Part shown: one piece after another, positions 46,215-57,479 of the stretch
Position numbering within the stretch: the stretch's first letter is position 1
Layout: each line of letters begins with the position of its first letter
Assembly (NCBI RefSeq): GCF_040054535.1
Contig: NC_090797.1
Coordinates: 14,908,501 to 14,972,500 of the forward strand
Length of the DNA stretch: 64,000 nt
Source: Antennarius striatus
Taxonomy: Eukaryota > Chordata > Actinopteri > Lophiiformes > Antennariidae
Direction of reading: 5' to 3'
The notes under the pieces: model-generated
Seen by the model: only the letters and a program-made list of their open reading frames with translations
The model's database searches: none
Told to the model about the DNA's origin: nothing
Translations under genes and position numbers: made by a program

Positions 46215-47660
46215 TCCGGTAGTTTGTGAACTAAAGCATCCAGTGGCAGGGGATGCTCCAGCCTGTTTGTCAGGGCGTTTGCGTTCCCTGGCTCAGGCTC
46301 CAGCTTGCAGCACCGACCGAGACAAACAACAAAAGTCCACAGCGAAACACCCGGAAAAAACAGTCAGGCACGGTCAGGACTGTATGTATAAAGAACAAGA
46401 ATTATATTAAGAGTCCATTTACCACAAAAAAAACGTATTCAACGAGCAGCCACCTACAGCTACAACACTTCCTCTTCCTCTACAACACTTCCTCTTCCTC
46501 TACAACACTTCCTCTTATCTTGCCAGGGGGGCATCATTCAAGTCTTAAAACAGCTTTTGAGAAAAAAGTGAAATTGTAAAAAATATAAATATTTTTTAGA
46601 AATTTCAAATCAGCAGCTACATTAAATTATAAAATATACAAGATGATTTGAAATTCACTCGGGGTGTGATCCAAAACTGTTTCCTTTGAATTGTGTAGAA
46701 GCAGAACACATCCCCATGTCCTGACCGTGGTGTTCTGGTTGGCGAGGGACGGGCCCTCCTGTGGCAGCCGGAGCCCATTGACAAGAACAACAGTTTTACT
46801 AGAGGTAGGGAGGCATTTTATTTTGAAAACAAGGGTAACATTCCATTCCGGAACATGCCAACTCAAAGTAGAGAGGAACATTTCACCAGTGGGCCTTAAG
46901 CTCAAGAGAAATGTTAAAGCAAACACAAAATAAGCCATCAACCACAAAGGTAGCAGCTAGTCAACAAGCTCTGTGGCATATAAAAGAGGGAGTGTTAAAA
47001 ACTGAAGAGGACGGAGAAACAGATGATGCACGTCAAACTTTATTTGAAATAAAAACAGCAATAATAGAGAGAGAGAGGGAAAGACAGAAGAGATAGAGAG
47101 AATGTTGTGATGTAGAGACTGAGAAAGGAACTAGAAGAAGTCAGACAAGGAAGAGAAGTGGAAGTTGTAAGTGAGAGAGAGAGAGGATATCAGCAATCCC
47201 TGTTGGAAGGTCATGAGAGTGATAGAAAGTTGATAAAGAAGACAGTGGAGGATGTTGAAGAAAGAGCAAAGTAGGGACAAAGGAGACAGAGATGTTGCCA
47301 CTTCTATGAAAAATACCAAAATAAATTTACTGATTTAGAAACTGACTGACACGGCTGATGTAAAAAGACAACAGAATAAAAGTAAAAGAACAATTTTGGG
47401 GATGAGGAAAAAAAATACACCGTCGAAAAAAATTTAAACTTGCAAAAGCTCACCTGCAGAACAAGAAACTTGTCGGTGTGGTCCAATTACCTTGAACTCT
47501 AAAATAACTAAGATAACTTTAAGATAATTAATAATTTAAGACTTAAAGAATAAAAATGGCATTTCAAAAGTAGATACAGCAGCTCTTTTTAGAGTTTCAA
47601 CAAACGCTAAAATAAATCTAATATTAACAGTCAGACCCAGTCCACTTAAACTGAATTAAA
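46215..47660. other. repeat-derived stretch, no gene recognised
   Basis: Includes a short triplicated ACAACACTTCCTCTTCCTCT (46460-46515), copies of the CTTAAAACAGCTTTTGAGAA repeat (46545, also 22505 and inverted 55480), and the purine-rich mirror of 9600-9850. About 700 bp here (46.13-46.83 kb) is missing from the left arm. Confidence 0.55.
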
Positions 47661-47664
47661 CCAT

Positions 47665-47736
47665 GTCACGACCCGGATTCGAACCGGGGTTGCTGCAGCC
47701 ACAACACAGAGTACTAACCTCTATACGATCACAGCT
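47665..47736 (-). pseudogene. degenerate tRNA-His copy
   Basis: The anticodon and T arms match tRNA-His, but the acceptor strands (GCTGTGA and TCGTGAC) no longer pair. In the left arm the corresponding sequence is truncated after CAGCTGTGATC (near 9607). Confidence 0.7.
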
Positions 47737-47739
47737 GAC

Positions 47740-48147
47740 GTGTGGAAAACGGAACCGGAATATTTGTGGGGTGAAAAAAATAAAAACAACGCGATCAGTT
47801 CATAAGCCTCCGGGGCCCTGCGTAAAGTCTTCTCCTGCGCATCCCAAAGATTCTCACCGGGGTTAAGGTCTGGGCTCCTTGGGGGCCAATCTGGGATCAA
47901 AAACGATGTCCCATGGTCCCTGAAGCCCTCTGTAAAGATATGAGCTGAATAAATCCTGATATAGTCGCCTTGGAATATGAGCGAGTCTTCAGGGAAGAAA
48001 AATCCATAGATGGACAGATGTGGTCATTCAGTAGGTCTGCAGATGACGTCATTTGATGGGTACATGACGTCGCTGCACCTCGAGTTGAACCTATCATAAC
48101 ACCGTCCCTCAGTGCGGGGACTTTTTTAGTCAATTTACATTAAAAGC
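47740..48147 (-). mobile_element. Tc1-like remnant between two tRNA-His copies
   Basis: Counterpart of 9187-9590, with the same SPDLNPGENLWD codons on the minus strand. Confidence 0.65.
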
Positions 48148-48219
48148 TGCCGTGACCCGGATTCGAACCGGGGTTGCTGCGGCCACAACGCAGAGTACTA
48201 ACCTCTATACGATCACGGC
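48148..48219 (-). tRNA. tRNA-His (anticodon GTG)
   Basis: From 48219 downward: GCCGTGA acceptor, GTAT/GTAC D-stem, CTGCG-TTGTGGC-CGCAG, CCCGG-TTCGAAT-CCGGG, TCACGGC and discriminator A. All stems pair. The only visible departure from the usual vertebrate tRNA-His is in the D-loop (AGAGG). The best preserved of the set. Confidence 0.8.
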
Positions 48220-48327
48220 CGATGAAAAAACAAAACTGGAAAACAGTTAAAAAATCATTTTTGGGAGGGTGAGAGTAAAATACACACCACCAAGTAACAC
48301 CGCAGCAACCACTTTGTTGTGGTTTCT

Positions 48328-48369
48328 GCAGCCACAACACAGAGTACTAACCACTATACAACCCCGGCT
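48328..48369 (-). pseudogene. tRNA-His fragment (5' half)
   Basis: Same half-tRNA as 8966-9012 and 24418-24459. Confidence 0.65.
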
Positions 48370-48572
48370 GACGAATAAAGAAGACAGAAACCCACGTGGA
48401 TCTGGACCCATCAGACCACGTGACCACTGCTCCAGAGTCCAGTCTACACGTTCCAGAACAAACTGAAGACCCCCCTTTTTAGTTCAGCCTCCTTCAAGAG
48501 TGTTTTTCTTCAGAATAATCAGCTGTAAATTCACTTTGTTATCCTTGTTTTTTCAGCATTTTTTTTTTTAGC

Positions 48573-50189
48573 ATGGAATGTAGCCGCAAGAGGGAACAAG
48601 CCAGTGTCTTATTGTGCCGGTCCCAAGCCCGGATAAATACAGAGGGTTGCGTCAGGAAGGGCATCCGGAGTAAATCTTTTTCCAAACCTAAGATGCAAAT
48701 CAAACCTATGACTTCCATACAGAATCGGTCGAGGCCCGGGTTAACAACGACCGCCATCGGCGCTGTTGACCTACAGGGCGCCGGTGGAAATTGGATTACT
48801 GTTGGTCGAAGAAGGAGAGGAGGAAAGTGTGTTCGCATAATAAAGAGAAGAGGAGCGTCAAGAGAAAAGGACTGAGAGTAGGGACGTTGAATTTTGGAAC
48901 TATGACAGGAAAAGGTAGAGAGTTGGTTGACATGATGCAGAGGAGGAAGGTAGACATACTGTGTGTCCAGGAGACCAGGGGGAAAGGTAGTGTAATGGAA
49001 ATTTGTATTGTGTGTGTCCTGATTTGACTCTTATCATGTCATTACTGAGAACTTGCTTCAAAACCTCTCCATGCAACTGAACACAGAGAGGTCACAGCAG
49101 GTCACAGCCTATTAAACCATATGGGGAGCTGAGATGCTGTAAACCCAGTACCCCTCACAAAGGAGAACCGATGGAGAGGAGATGGAGACCTGTTTTCAGT
49201 CAAGGTGTAAGATGTTTTATGGGTGCATGAAAGCCTCTAAATTGCATTCCAAGGTGTAATAAAGATTTCTTAGGTTTCTTAGTTTTGGTGTGATAGGTTT
49301 GGTGCATTCCAAAGGTGTAAGGTCTCCTGATACAGATGGTTTACGAGTGCGTGAAAGCTTCCTACACTGCATTCTCGAGGGTGGTGATGTTTATTCCTCA
49401 GCTGGGGGTACCACCAAAAGGAGGGCTGCCTGAGAGCTGGAACTGGCCATTCCTGCTCGCATGCAGGCCTTTCTTCTTAAAAGGTATAAAAGGTGAGGAG
49501 TTTCATACTCCAGATAGAGCCAGCTGCGGGTTACATACAGACGCCCAGCCTGGTTGAAGCTACTCTGCCTGGGTTGTAGGCTCTCCTTCCCTGTGTCAAG
49601 GTACGAGGCGAAGCATATTTGGAATGCCACCATATATTGCCTTAGCTCAACCAAATATTTGTTTGTTTATTACTATGCTCTGTGGGGAATGAAACTACCA
49701 GTTTATTCTAGCATCATAGAATTGTTTCTGTGCTCTGTGGGGAATGAAACTACCAGTTTATTCTAGCATCATAGAATTGTTTGTTTGCATTGCTGTGCGC
49801 TGCGGGGACTAAACGACACATTTAGTCTAGCATCATAGAGGTCTTTTGACTTATTGTTTGTTTGTACTTATTGTTTCTTAATATTTCTATTCTCTGCGTG
49901 TAATAAATCACACATTTATTACAGCCCTAGAGGAGTGGTTTGATTCATTGTGTGAGTGAGTTTTCTGTGTACCCACCTCCTACGAACCTATTTATTAAAG
50001 TTTTTCACAAAACAGGTAGCAAGGCTAGAAGTTTAGGAGCAGGGTTCAAGTTGTTCTATCATGGTGTAGATGGGAAGAGAAATGGAGTAGGAGTTATCTT
50101 GAAGGAGGAGTTTGTTAGGAATGTCCTGGAGGTAAAAAGAGTGTCGGATAGAGTGATGAGTCTGAAGCTACAAATAGAAGGTGTGATGT
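48573..50189 (+). mobile_element. RTE LINE 5' part, right copy, split by a solo LTR
   Basis: RTE sequence at 48573-48990 and 50015-50189 is contiguous in the left arm. It starts MECSRKREQASVLLCRSQAR and reaches the endonuclease (RVGTLNFGTMTGKG, then VQETRGKG). It ends at 50189, where another LTR begins. Confidence 0.9.
48991..50014. mobile_element. solo LTR with 5-bp target duplication
   Basis: 1024 bp starting TGTAATGG and ending CAAAACA, flanked by GGTAG on each side (48986-48990 and 50015-50019). It has a GGTATAAAAGG TATA-like box at 49481 and an AATAAA at 49902. Two tandem copies of a ~57-bp block (GCTCTGTGGGGAATGAAACT, near 49677 and 49733) plus a diverged third lie in between. No internal retroviral genes. 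Absent from the left arm. Confidence 0.92.
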
Positions 50190-50905
50190 TGTGGTGGGGG
50201 TTTCGTTTCTCTTAAGACAAGACACAGTGTATTAAACACAAGATATTTATTTTGTCAATTAAAATCAAAGTTGAGTAGTAATACAGTAATATCATCAATA
50301 GGTTGAGTATGAGTCCGATAACATCATCGATGATATTGACAGACAGACAGGTTCAACAAACAGACAAGTTCAACAAATACTTATGTAAGCATGATGAGAG
50401 GTCTGGAGACGATGAAAAAGTCCTCCGGTGTGTTGTTACAGAATATTCTGGGTACAAGAAAAAACGTCAAGTACAAACTAGGAAATGGATATCATATCTT
50501 TATATACTCTAAAGGCGTAAGTATGGGAGGTGTGAATCAGTTATTTAACTTCATTCCCTCTGCTCTCCACTAATCTCTCCCCCAGTTTCAGTAGGTACAT
50601 CATGACCTCAAGACGTTACCAGAGACATCTAGTCCACAGTTTCACACAACCTAATCAGTCACGTGGACATTTAGTGCAGACAAAATTATTAACAGATACT
50701 GACATTTACGCAAACACTTCTAAAACACATTAGATTCTTGCAGAATCTTTCATGACCTCGAGACTTCCTGGGGCCGTTTCTCCCAAGTGCTGAAAGATTT
50801 GACCCACACACACTCTAGATTTTTGGGTCAATGAAATGATATTAATTTATTATTTTATTGTATTATTTTATTGTATTAAAAACTTTCCACCACATTCCCC
50901 CCTTC
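50190..50905 (-). mobile_element. retroviral-type LTR with adjoining polypurine tract
   Basis: TGTGGTGG at 50190 and CCACCACA ending at 50894 frame a ~705-bp LTR. On the minus strand it is preceded by a purine tract (TTGAAGGGGGGAA, 50895-50907), as expected of a 3' LTR. Some 150 bp of internal sequence follows to about 51060, with no recognisable gene. Confidence 0.75.
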
Positions 50906-51138
50906 AATGGCTTTTAAGCCATGGACCAAAACTAGGAAATTTAATAAAATGCAACAATCCAATTTTTAACAAAGATGGCTCAGATCTATGGCTACTGTCT
51001 CACTATTGTTCACTACAGACGGAGGCCAAAACCCCGATGATTACATTCTTGGGGAAAAATTCCTCCGTCTCTCATCCATCCATCCGTTCACCCACTTTGA
51101 AAGACAGATGGGATCCAACAGGCTCTTAGCCATTAATG

Positions 51139-51218
<80 letters not shown>

Positions 51219-51377
51219 GACACTTGGATGAAGGTGATGAAGGGAGGACACATCAGTACAAAATAATGGCTATGAGCAGCTTTAATAAAGAAAACAGAAG
51301 ATCCAGCCTTCAGGAGTAAAACCTTACAGTTTGACGGTAAATGTCAGAGTGATCGTCAGGCTAACAGGAAGTGCTAG

Positions 51378-52772
51378 TGTGGTACACTCAAAATATATGG
51401 TCATATTTGTTTTTATTGTTGGGGATTAATGTTTACATATTATTTTACTGATTTATCAGAACTTTATTTTCACCAATTCTAAATGATGAAACATTTTTTT
51501 ATTAACGTCTGTCCTCCCAGATATTAATTTCGTCTTTATTTTGAGACAAAGTAACTCAGGCAGCAGGGAAACAGGAGGGCGGAACCTTAGTGCAGGTCGT
51601 GTTGCACCCAGGTGACTCTAGGTGAGGACCTCGGCCCCTCTCCTCAGGACAAACTGGAGATGCAACAAGAGTGGCTCGTCTCTCTCATTCCTGTGACTGT
51701 TTTCCTGTGTTTTCAGGTTAGTACACCATGACAACCACAAAATGACTACCTCCTAGAGTTCATTATTTTTAGCATTATTGACATGCTTTGGTGGCGTTTC
51801 TCAACGTATAAAAGTAAGTTTGATGTTAGCTAGAAAACTCCTCCTAGCAAGCAAAGCCGCTTGGCGGGAGTTTCAGAAAATGGCGCCTACCTGTTCCATA
51901 TTAGGCAGAGACCATTTGCATATGTGCACATTGCGTGGCAAGATTTTAGTTGTTTTCCCTCTTTTGGCCCTGCACACCTACGAACACTGTAAATAGAGTG
52001 TTTCTGTTGGGATATGATTAAACTAATACTATAGGATCTGTTTACTATGGTGCATTATGGAAATTACTTGAACAAGCAGATGCATATATTTTTGAATGGC
52101 TATTTTCTGTTTATAAAAAGCACGGTTAGTTTCATGTGGCTTTCAGGAATAAATAGTTACAGTACGAAGGGTGAAACTGTATTTTCATCAGTTTTAAAGG
52201 TGTTAGTTTTACTGTATATGAGTCCATTAATATTCCCTATGCAATGAGTTTACTGTTTTAGATTACACCAGTCTTATACTACTGGCAGTAGCTTTCAGTG
52301 GATTTTGGTACAGTAAATGTGAAGTTGACTTTACAGCACTATATCTCATAGTAGCCATGGTAATAGCAAAGATACCGAAAATGTGCTTTTGGGACAAAAG
52401 TAATGTACCATCTGAATCCCTCTGGTTCATGTTTATTTATTTTTGGTTTATTTTGAGTTTTAAGGGGAAAATCTTAAACTGTGATGTGAGATGGAGCGGA
52501 ATACACTGTGTGCTGGAGTTGAAGCATGGACATATGAGAGCCACACAATGGACATTGAGACATGAACTTTATTGTATTAGGGAGAGATTACGGACATGAA
52601 TGTTTATCGTAATGTTGTGAATAATTGTAAAATAAAAAGAACATACTGGAGATGCAGCAAGGGTGGTTCGTCTCTCTCATTCCTGTGACTGTTTTCCTGT
52701 GTTTAGGGTGCGAGGCATACAGAACCACCATTCATTTGTTATTACGTACCTCAGTATTTGGGACCGGTAACA
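51378..52772. mobile_element. 1395-bp insertion with TG...CA ends, probable LTR
   Basis: Begins TGTGGTACAC and ends GGTAACA, flanked by CTAG (51374-51377) and CTAA (52773-52776) where the uninterrupted copies have a single CTAA. A TATAAAAG lies at about 51807 and AATAAAAAG near 52630. A ~70-bp internal direct repeat (CGTCTCTCTCATTCCTGTGA) is at 51677 and 52670. No coding frame above 80 codons. Confidence 0.7.
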
Positions 52773-53121
52773 CTAACAGCTGTCAGTGATAAACAAGTCA
52801 CACCAAAACCCACAAAGAAACTTGTGGGTTTTGTTAGCAATATTTGAAAAAAGTTAATTTGTTCAATATTATTTTGACTTATTTTTGTTATTTTAGAATT
52901 ATACCTCCTACATGAAACGCACAAGAAAGACAAACAATAGATGTCAAGGTAATGATTAGCAAGAGCGCCATGGCTTGAGGGACGTTTTCTCTTTCATTTA
53001 TTGATGGCCTGTCACAAAACAGGGTGGGAGCTACCGTCCATTACTTTCAGAAGACAGTCCATTCTATTTTCTAATATAAATGTTTTAAAGGGGGTGGGGG
53101 TGCAGTGGGGGAGGGGGGCTG

Positions 53122-53322
53122 CTATAGGTACATTTGACAGAAATCGTCCAGGTCCTCATTAAATAAGTCCCACTCATCCTCGTCGTCGGTCCCGGCTGCC
53201 AGCAGCATCAGAAGCATCTCTCTCAGGTTGAACGTCCCCATCTCCTCAACATCGATGCCGAAGGAGTCTGTGCTCTCCTGCTCCTCAAAGATGTTCCACA
53301 GCGGAGTCCTGGAGTTCTGCTG

Positions 53323-53370
<48 letters not shown>

Positions 53371-53693
53371 CACACACACATCAGCCTTCATCCAGTGATG
53401 CAGGTTTGCAAAAATCAGACTCCAAATGTCTCCAAACGATGGTTTCCACTGATCAGTGCTTCCACTCAGCCAGCAGAGGGCGCTGCTGTGGAGATGCTGC
53501 TGTTCTTGGCAGACCTTCAACAGAACCAGTGGACTGGTGGCCCCTTACCATGTTCCTGTCGTTGGATCTGGGCTGCTGGCGCGGGGGCTGGGCCTCCAAC
53601 AGTCGTCCACCAGGAAAGGCGTGTTTATAGAAGCAGATGGCGCCAAAGGGACATGTGCCACGCCCCTCATCAAAGTACCGACACGGCTTGTTC
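53122..53693 (-). pseudogene. makorin-like gene, third copy, last two exons only
   Basis: Exon 6 (53693-53549) encodes the C3H finger [21 protein letters not shown]. Exon 7 (53319-53122) encodes [14 protein letters not shown], then NLREMLLMLLAAG and DEDEWDLFNEDLDDF, ending at TAG 53122. This acidic tail follows the canonical makorin-1 C-terminus (EDEWDLFHDELEDF type) far better than the tails of the two arm copies. Everything upstream of intron 5 is missing; the break at 53753 joins a Tigger remnant. Confidence 0.85.
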
Positions 53694-53756
53694 CTGAAGG
53701 AGACCGAGAAGACTGTCAGGGATTCAGACACATCAGACAACACCGCCCACTCAGGC

Positions 53757-54468
53757 TATCAGTTCCGGTTGTTCCGATTCACATAAAGAGACCGGGGGGC
53801 TTTTTTCACGCTTCGCCATCTCTCTTGATCTGTGACTCCCCCCCCCACCGCTTCTGTCAGAAACACGTCAAGCGGCTGAATTCAGAGTTTGCCATCATCC
53901 TGGAGGATTAACGAAAGAACTCCAACCGCTGGACATCGGTGTGAGCAAAGCCTTTAAAGTTTAGCTGCGTGCGTCGTGGGAGTGATGGTAAACACACCTT
54001 TACCAGGACTGGAGGCAGTGCCGAGCGAGTTACACCACGAGTTACACGCCCACAATATGTGCGTGGAGTGCGGATGCCTGGACTAACGTGTCTGCTTTGA
54101 CTTTTGTCTGATGTTTCGCTAAAGCGTCATTACCGGACAGACACCTGGAAACCAGAAGGTCAGCGATAGTGAAATTGCCGAGATATTCAATGCAGACCGA
54201 AGATGAGGACTTCAAGGATTTAGCACAGATTTATCACAAAATAAAGAAATAAAAACATAGTTAAAAAATAATGTCAGTGTATTTTTTTAACTTTAAATTT
54301 CAGACAACGTAGTACAACACAGTTCAACCACAGTCACTTTTCTGCTTCCGTTAGCAACCATGCACCGAATAATGTGTGCTGTGTGTCCGGTTAAAGTACA
54401 GAAATAAACTACGTTATTTAGACTGCACCTCTTTATACAATGAGCTGAATGGTGCGCAAAATACGGTA
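53757..54468 (+). mobile_element. pogo/Tigger transposase C-terminus and 3' end
   Basis: Codons (with stops) read TKELQPLDIGVSKAFKV, YTPTICAWSADAWTNV, then DFKDLAQIYHKIKK before a stop at about 54250. The downstream end reads GCGCAAAATACGGTA, matching Tigger-like termini. Upstream of this lie codons around SLLICDS, the second catalytic Asp region. Confidence 0.75.
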
Positions 54469-54469
54469 A

Positions 54470-55080
54470 CTTAAGGACTTTTAAATTGGCAACTAAAGCA
54501 ATTAGTTAATATACTATAGACTATAATTATAGATATATCCCTACCCTACAGTAAACAGTACCCCAGCACTACACCACTGCTTTATGACTGTATATCACTG
54601 TAGTTAAGGCTTATGCCTCCTACTTAGACACTACATGACATAAGACTAGAATAACTTCCACCATGTCATTTATTGCTGAACAGCAGATCTTCATTGTTCT
54701 TCTCCCATAGCTAATATTGGCAGTACGGGAACACACTGCTCTGAAAATGACTGCAGCCAATGAGTTCATGTCTAAATCATACATGTTCAGATTGACACAC
54801 TGCAGTGTTTACCTGTAATGGTTAAATAGTGACTGGGAGACCTCCCTTTTCTTAGCTGCTGCTGATAGCCGCTACTTCTCTCTGCTCTCATCCCGCGTCC
54901 AGTGAATGACAGGAAGTGAAACATCAGGTCAAATGTTTTTTTCAAGAACAAAAAAACCCGGTATTAACCGGTTTACAATTATTTTCTGTTCCGATTCTGC
55001 TCCAGAACATTAAAAAATATTAAGTTTTCGTTTTCGTTCCTGCCAAAATACCAAAAGTTTCCGGTTTTCATTTTCGTTCC
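54470..55080. other. no gene recognised
   Basis: AT-rich. Ends with an ACCGGTT-rich stretch similar to 32700-32850. Confidence 0.5.
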
Positions 55081-55700
55081 ATGAACCGGTTCGAAAGCTT
55101 AATTATCAGGGTCTGTGGTAGCTGAGACAATATTACCAACCCTTTTACCTCCACAGCCCTCACATGAGCAGTGAGCACAACCACTGGTGAACTGTTCCTC
55201 TCTACTTGAGTTGGCATGTTCCTGAATGGAATGTTACTCCTGTTTTCAAAATAAACTTCCTCCCTATCTTTAGTTAAACTGTTGTCCTTGTTCATGGGCT
55301 GTGGCTGTCGTGGGAGGGCCCTCCCCTCGTCAGCCACGTCATGGACAGGACATGTGGGTGTGTTCTGTTCTTCTCTACACAATCTGAAGGAAACACAATC
55401 TTGAATCACACCCCTAGTAAATTTTAAATCATCTTACATTTTTTCTAATTTCTTTCTGTTCATTCTTTTCTCAAAAGCTGTTTTAAGACTTTTTTAAAAA
55501 TACCTCATATTTTCTAAACTAGTTTTATTTGACATCTTTGCACTCGGACCCCACATAATTCCTAGTCTCACTTTTTTGTCCCACAACTTAAGACTTAAGT
55601 GCTAGAAACACAAATTTATGCGTAAGTTTGGACTTTAAACCTTGATTTGGAGCTTTTAACTAACGTGGTCTAATTTAATTTACGACTGTATGGACAAACA
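55081..55700. repeat. dispersed repeat fragments
   Basis: CTTGAGTTGGCATGTTCCTG (55207) is shared with 10028 and, inverted, 46860. AAAGCTGTTTTAAGACTT (55478) is shared with 22500 and 46545. No gene. Confidence 0.55.
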
Positions 55701-56340
55701 CAATAAAACCTAACAGCATAAATAAAGTGCAGAGACCGTACAATAGTCATAGATCCCACTGGATCTCAAGCTAGACGCCACATGGTACGAGATACGTCAT
55801 CATCAATGACGTGACACCCAAGTACCACCCAGCAGATCTCCCGTTTATCACCTCCCCCACAATGAGTAGCAGTTTGATGACCTTCCTGTCCTTGACTTGT
55901 TTAAAAGGCCTCATTTTTATTTTTATGACATTCATTACTTGTGAGCTCGTTGTTCTGGGATCAGAAAATGGTCTCGTCAGACCTTCAATCAGATTTACAG
56001 ACCACTTGTTCAGTCTATCAACTGTTTGATTTGATTATTTGGCTGGAATTTAGTTAATCTTTATTTTGGCAAGCTTGCATAAATTTACCCCAGGTATCTG
56101 ATTTTCACTCGGCGGCCGCCATTTTGTGAACCACCGTCTACGCAGATGTCGCTGTTCTGAGCAGTTAGTGGTTCTACCAGTTTAACCCTATCTAAACTAG
56201 TTTTACCTTTTTTTAAAGCCTTCCAAACATCACATTCTGTCCCTGACCATTCGCTCCATTCATTTCACACAATCCCTATTTATCACATTCACAAATTCAC
56301 CGTCCATTTCATACAATACAACACAATATTCAATTAATTA
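55700..56340 (+). repeat. LTR-like repeat copy
   Basis: Carries the same phrases as 13973-14412 in the same orientation. Upstream (55740-55840) is the inverse of 22170-22270 (GCTAGACGCCACATGGTAC). Confidence 0.6.
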
Positions 56341-57040
56341 TCATGTTTACCAAATCCCAGTCGGAAGGACTTTAACCCAAGAGATATTAACCAAAATCGC
56401 CATTTGGAGGGACTCCAATCCCAGGGATATTAACCAAAATCTCTGTTCGGGACCCGAATCCACAATGGTACTTTACCGGAAGGACTCCAACCTGCACTTA
56501 TCTTCTACTGTATATTACTGAACTGAGCTTATAACATTATCACTCCCTTCTTTATAGGTGACAGCCAAGTCACCTATCTGCTCTTGAAATGTGACTTTCA
56601 TATCATTAATTATACGAGCAAGGGGAGCTAGTGTTTAAGTAGGTGCTGGCTCATCTACACTTTCTGTGCAATAATCCTCTACCAAAACAATCTCCCATTC
56701 AGAACCATAATCGTTTGACTGCCCCCCTTCCACAAGCAGTGGAGTTACAATCTGGTATCAGACAGATCATTAAAAAAAGTAAAAGCCTTCTTCACAGCAT
56801 TTATATCAACATCTGCCCTGACTCCCTTCATTACAACTGAGTATCCTGGATCAAACCCATACATTTCACACAGTGCCATTCTTTTGCTGACTTTGGAAAT
56901 AAATAATATGGGGGGGGGGCTGATGAAAGGTTAGACGTGTTCCAGTCCCTGTTCTGGCACCATTATTTTTCCCTTTGTAACCAAGTATCAATTTGTCCCT
57001 CCTTCAATAGCAAACAAATGAGGATGAGATCAGACTCAAA
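56340..57040. repeat. retroelement-like repeat, inverse of 4900-5600
   Basis: Matches the left block in reverse, including the TTTATAGGTGACAGCC neighbourhood. No domain recognised. Confidence 0.6.
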
Positions 57041-57139
57041 GGTACTCAAGAGGTACTCAAGAGGTACTCAACAGGTACTCAACAGGTACTCAACAGGTAC
57101 TCAACAGGTACTCAACAGGTACTCAACAGGTACTCACCA
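57041..57139. repeat. 11-bp minisatellite, 9 units
   Basis: Units GGTACTCAACA/GGTACTCAAGA; inverse of 4901-4944, which has four. Confidence 0.9.
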
Positions 57140-57194
57140 GCAGTAGAATGCTGCCAAAGTAAAAAATAAATAAAATAAATAAAACCTTTATGGA

Positions 57195-57450
57195 CTGGAA
57201 AGTACCAAATGTAGCCACAAGAGGACACAAGCCAGTGTCTTATTGTACCAGTCCCAAGCCCAGATAAATGCAGCGGGTTGCGTCAGGAAGGGCATCTGAC
57301 GTAAAACTTTTGCCAAATCAAACATGTGAATCAAACCTATGACTTCCATACCGGATCGGTCGAGGCCCGGGTTAACAACGACCACCATCGGTGCTGTTGA
57401 CCTACAGGGTGCCGGTGGAAATTGGACAACTGTTGGTCGAAGAAGGAGAG
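57195..57450 (+). mobile_element. RTE LINE 5' fragment, inverse of 4590-4855
   Basis: Same truncated 5' piece as in the left block, with GTTAACAACGACCACCATCG. Confidence 0.8.
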
Positions 57451-57479
57451 GAAGGGAAGTGTGTCCATAGGAAGAGAGA

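Larger units (their letters stand above)
51063..53753 (-). repeat. third copy of the makorin 3' region
   Basis: Direct (same-orientation) copy of 16275-17354, starting CTCCGTCTCTCATCCATCCA and ending inside makorin intron 5 at CCGCCCACTC. It is interrupted at 51378-52772. It has a (CA)n at 51133-51215 and 53328-53381. Confidence 0.9.

Noticed and set aside
45508..46410. 300-codon plus-strand frame rich in SSRSPRSCSCCVLT
   Set aside because: It is the antisense shadow of the 42-bp coiled-coil minisatellite. The minus-strand frame matches LINE ORF1.
50895..51060. Retroviral envelope or other gene next to the LTR
   Set aside because: Only ~150 bp of internal sequence remains and no domain is visible.
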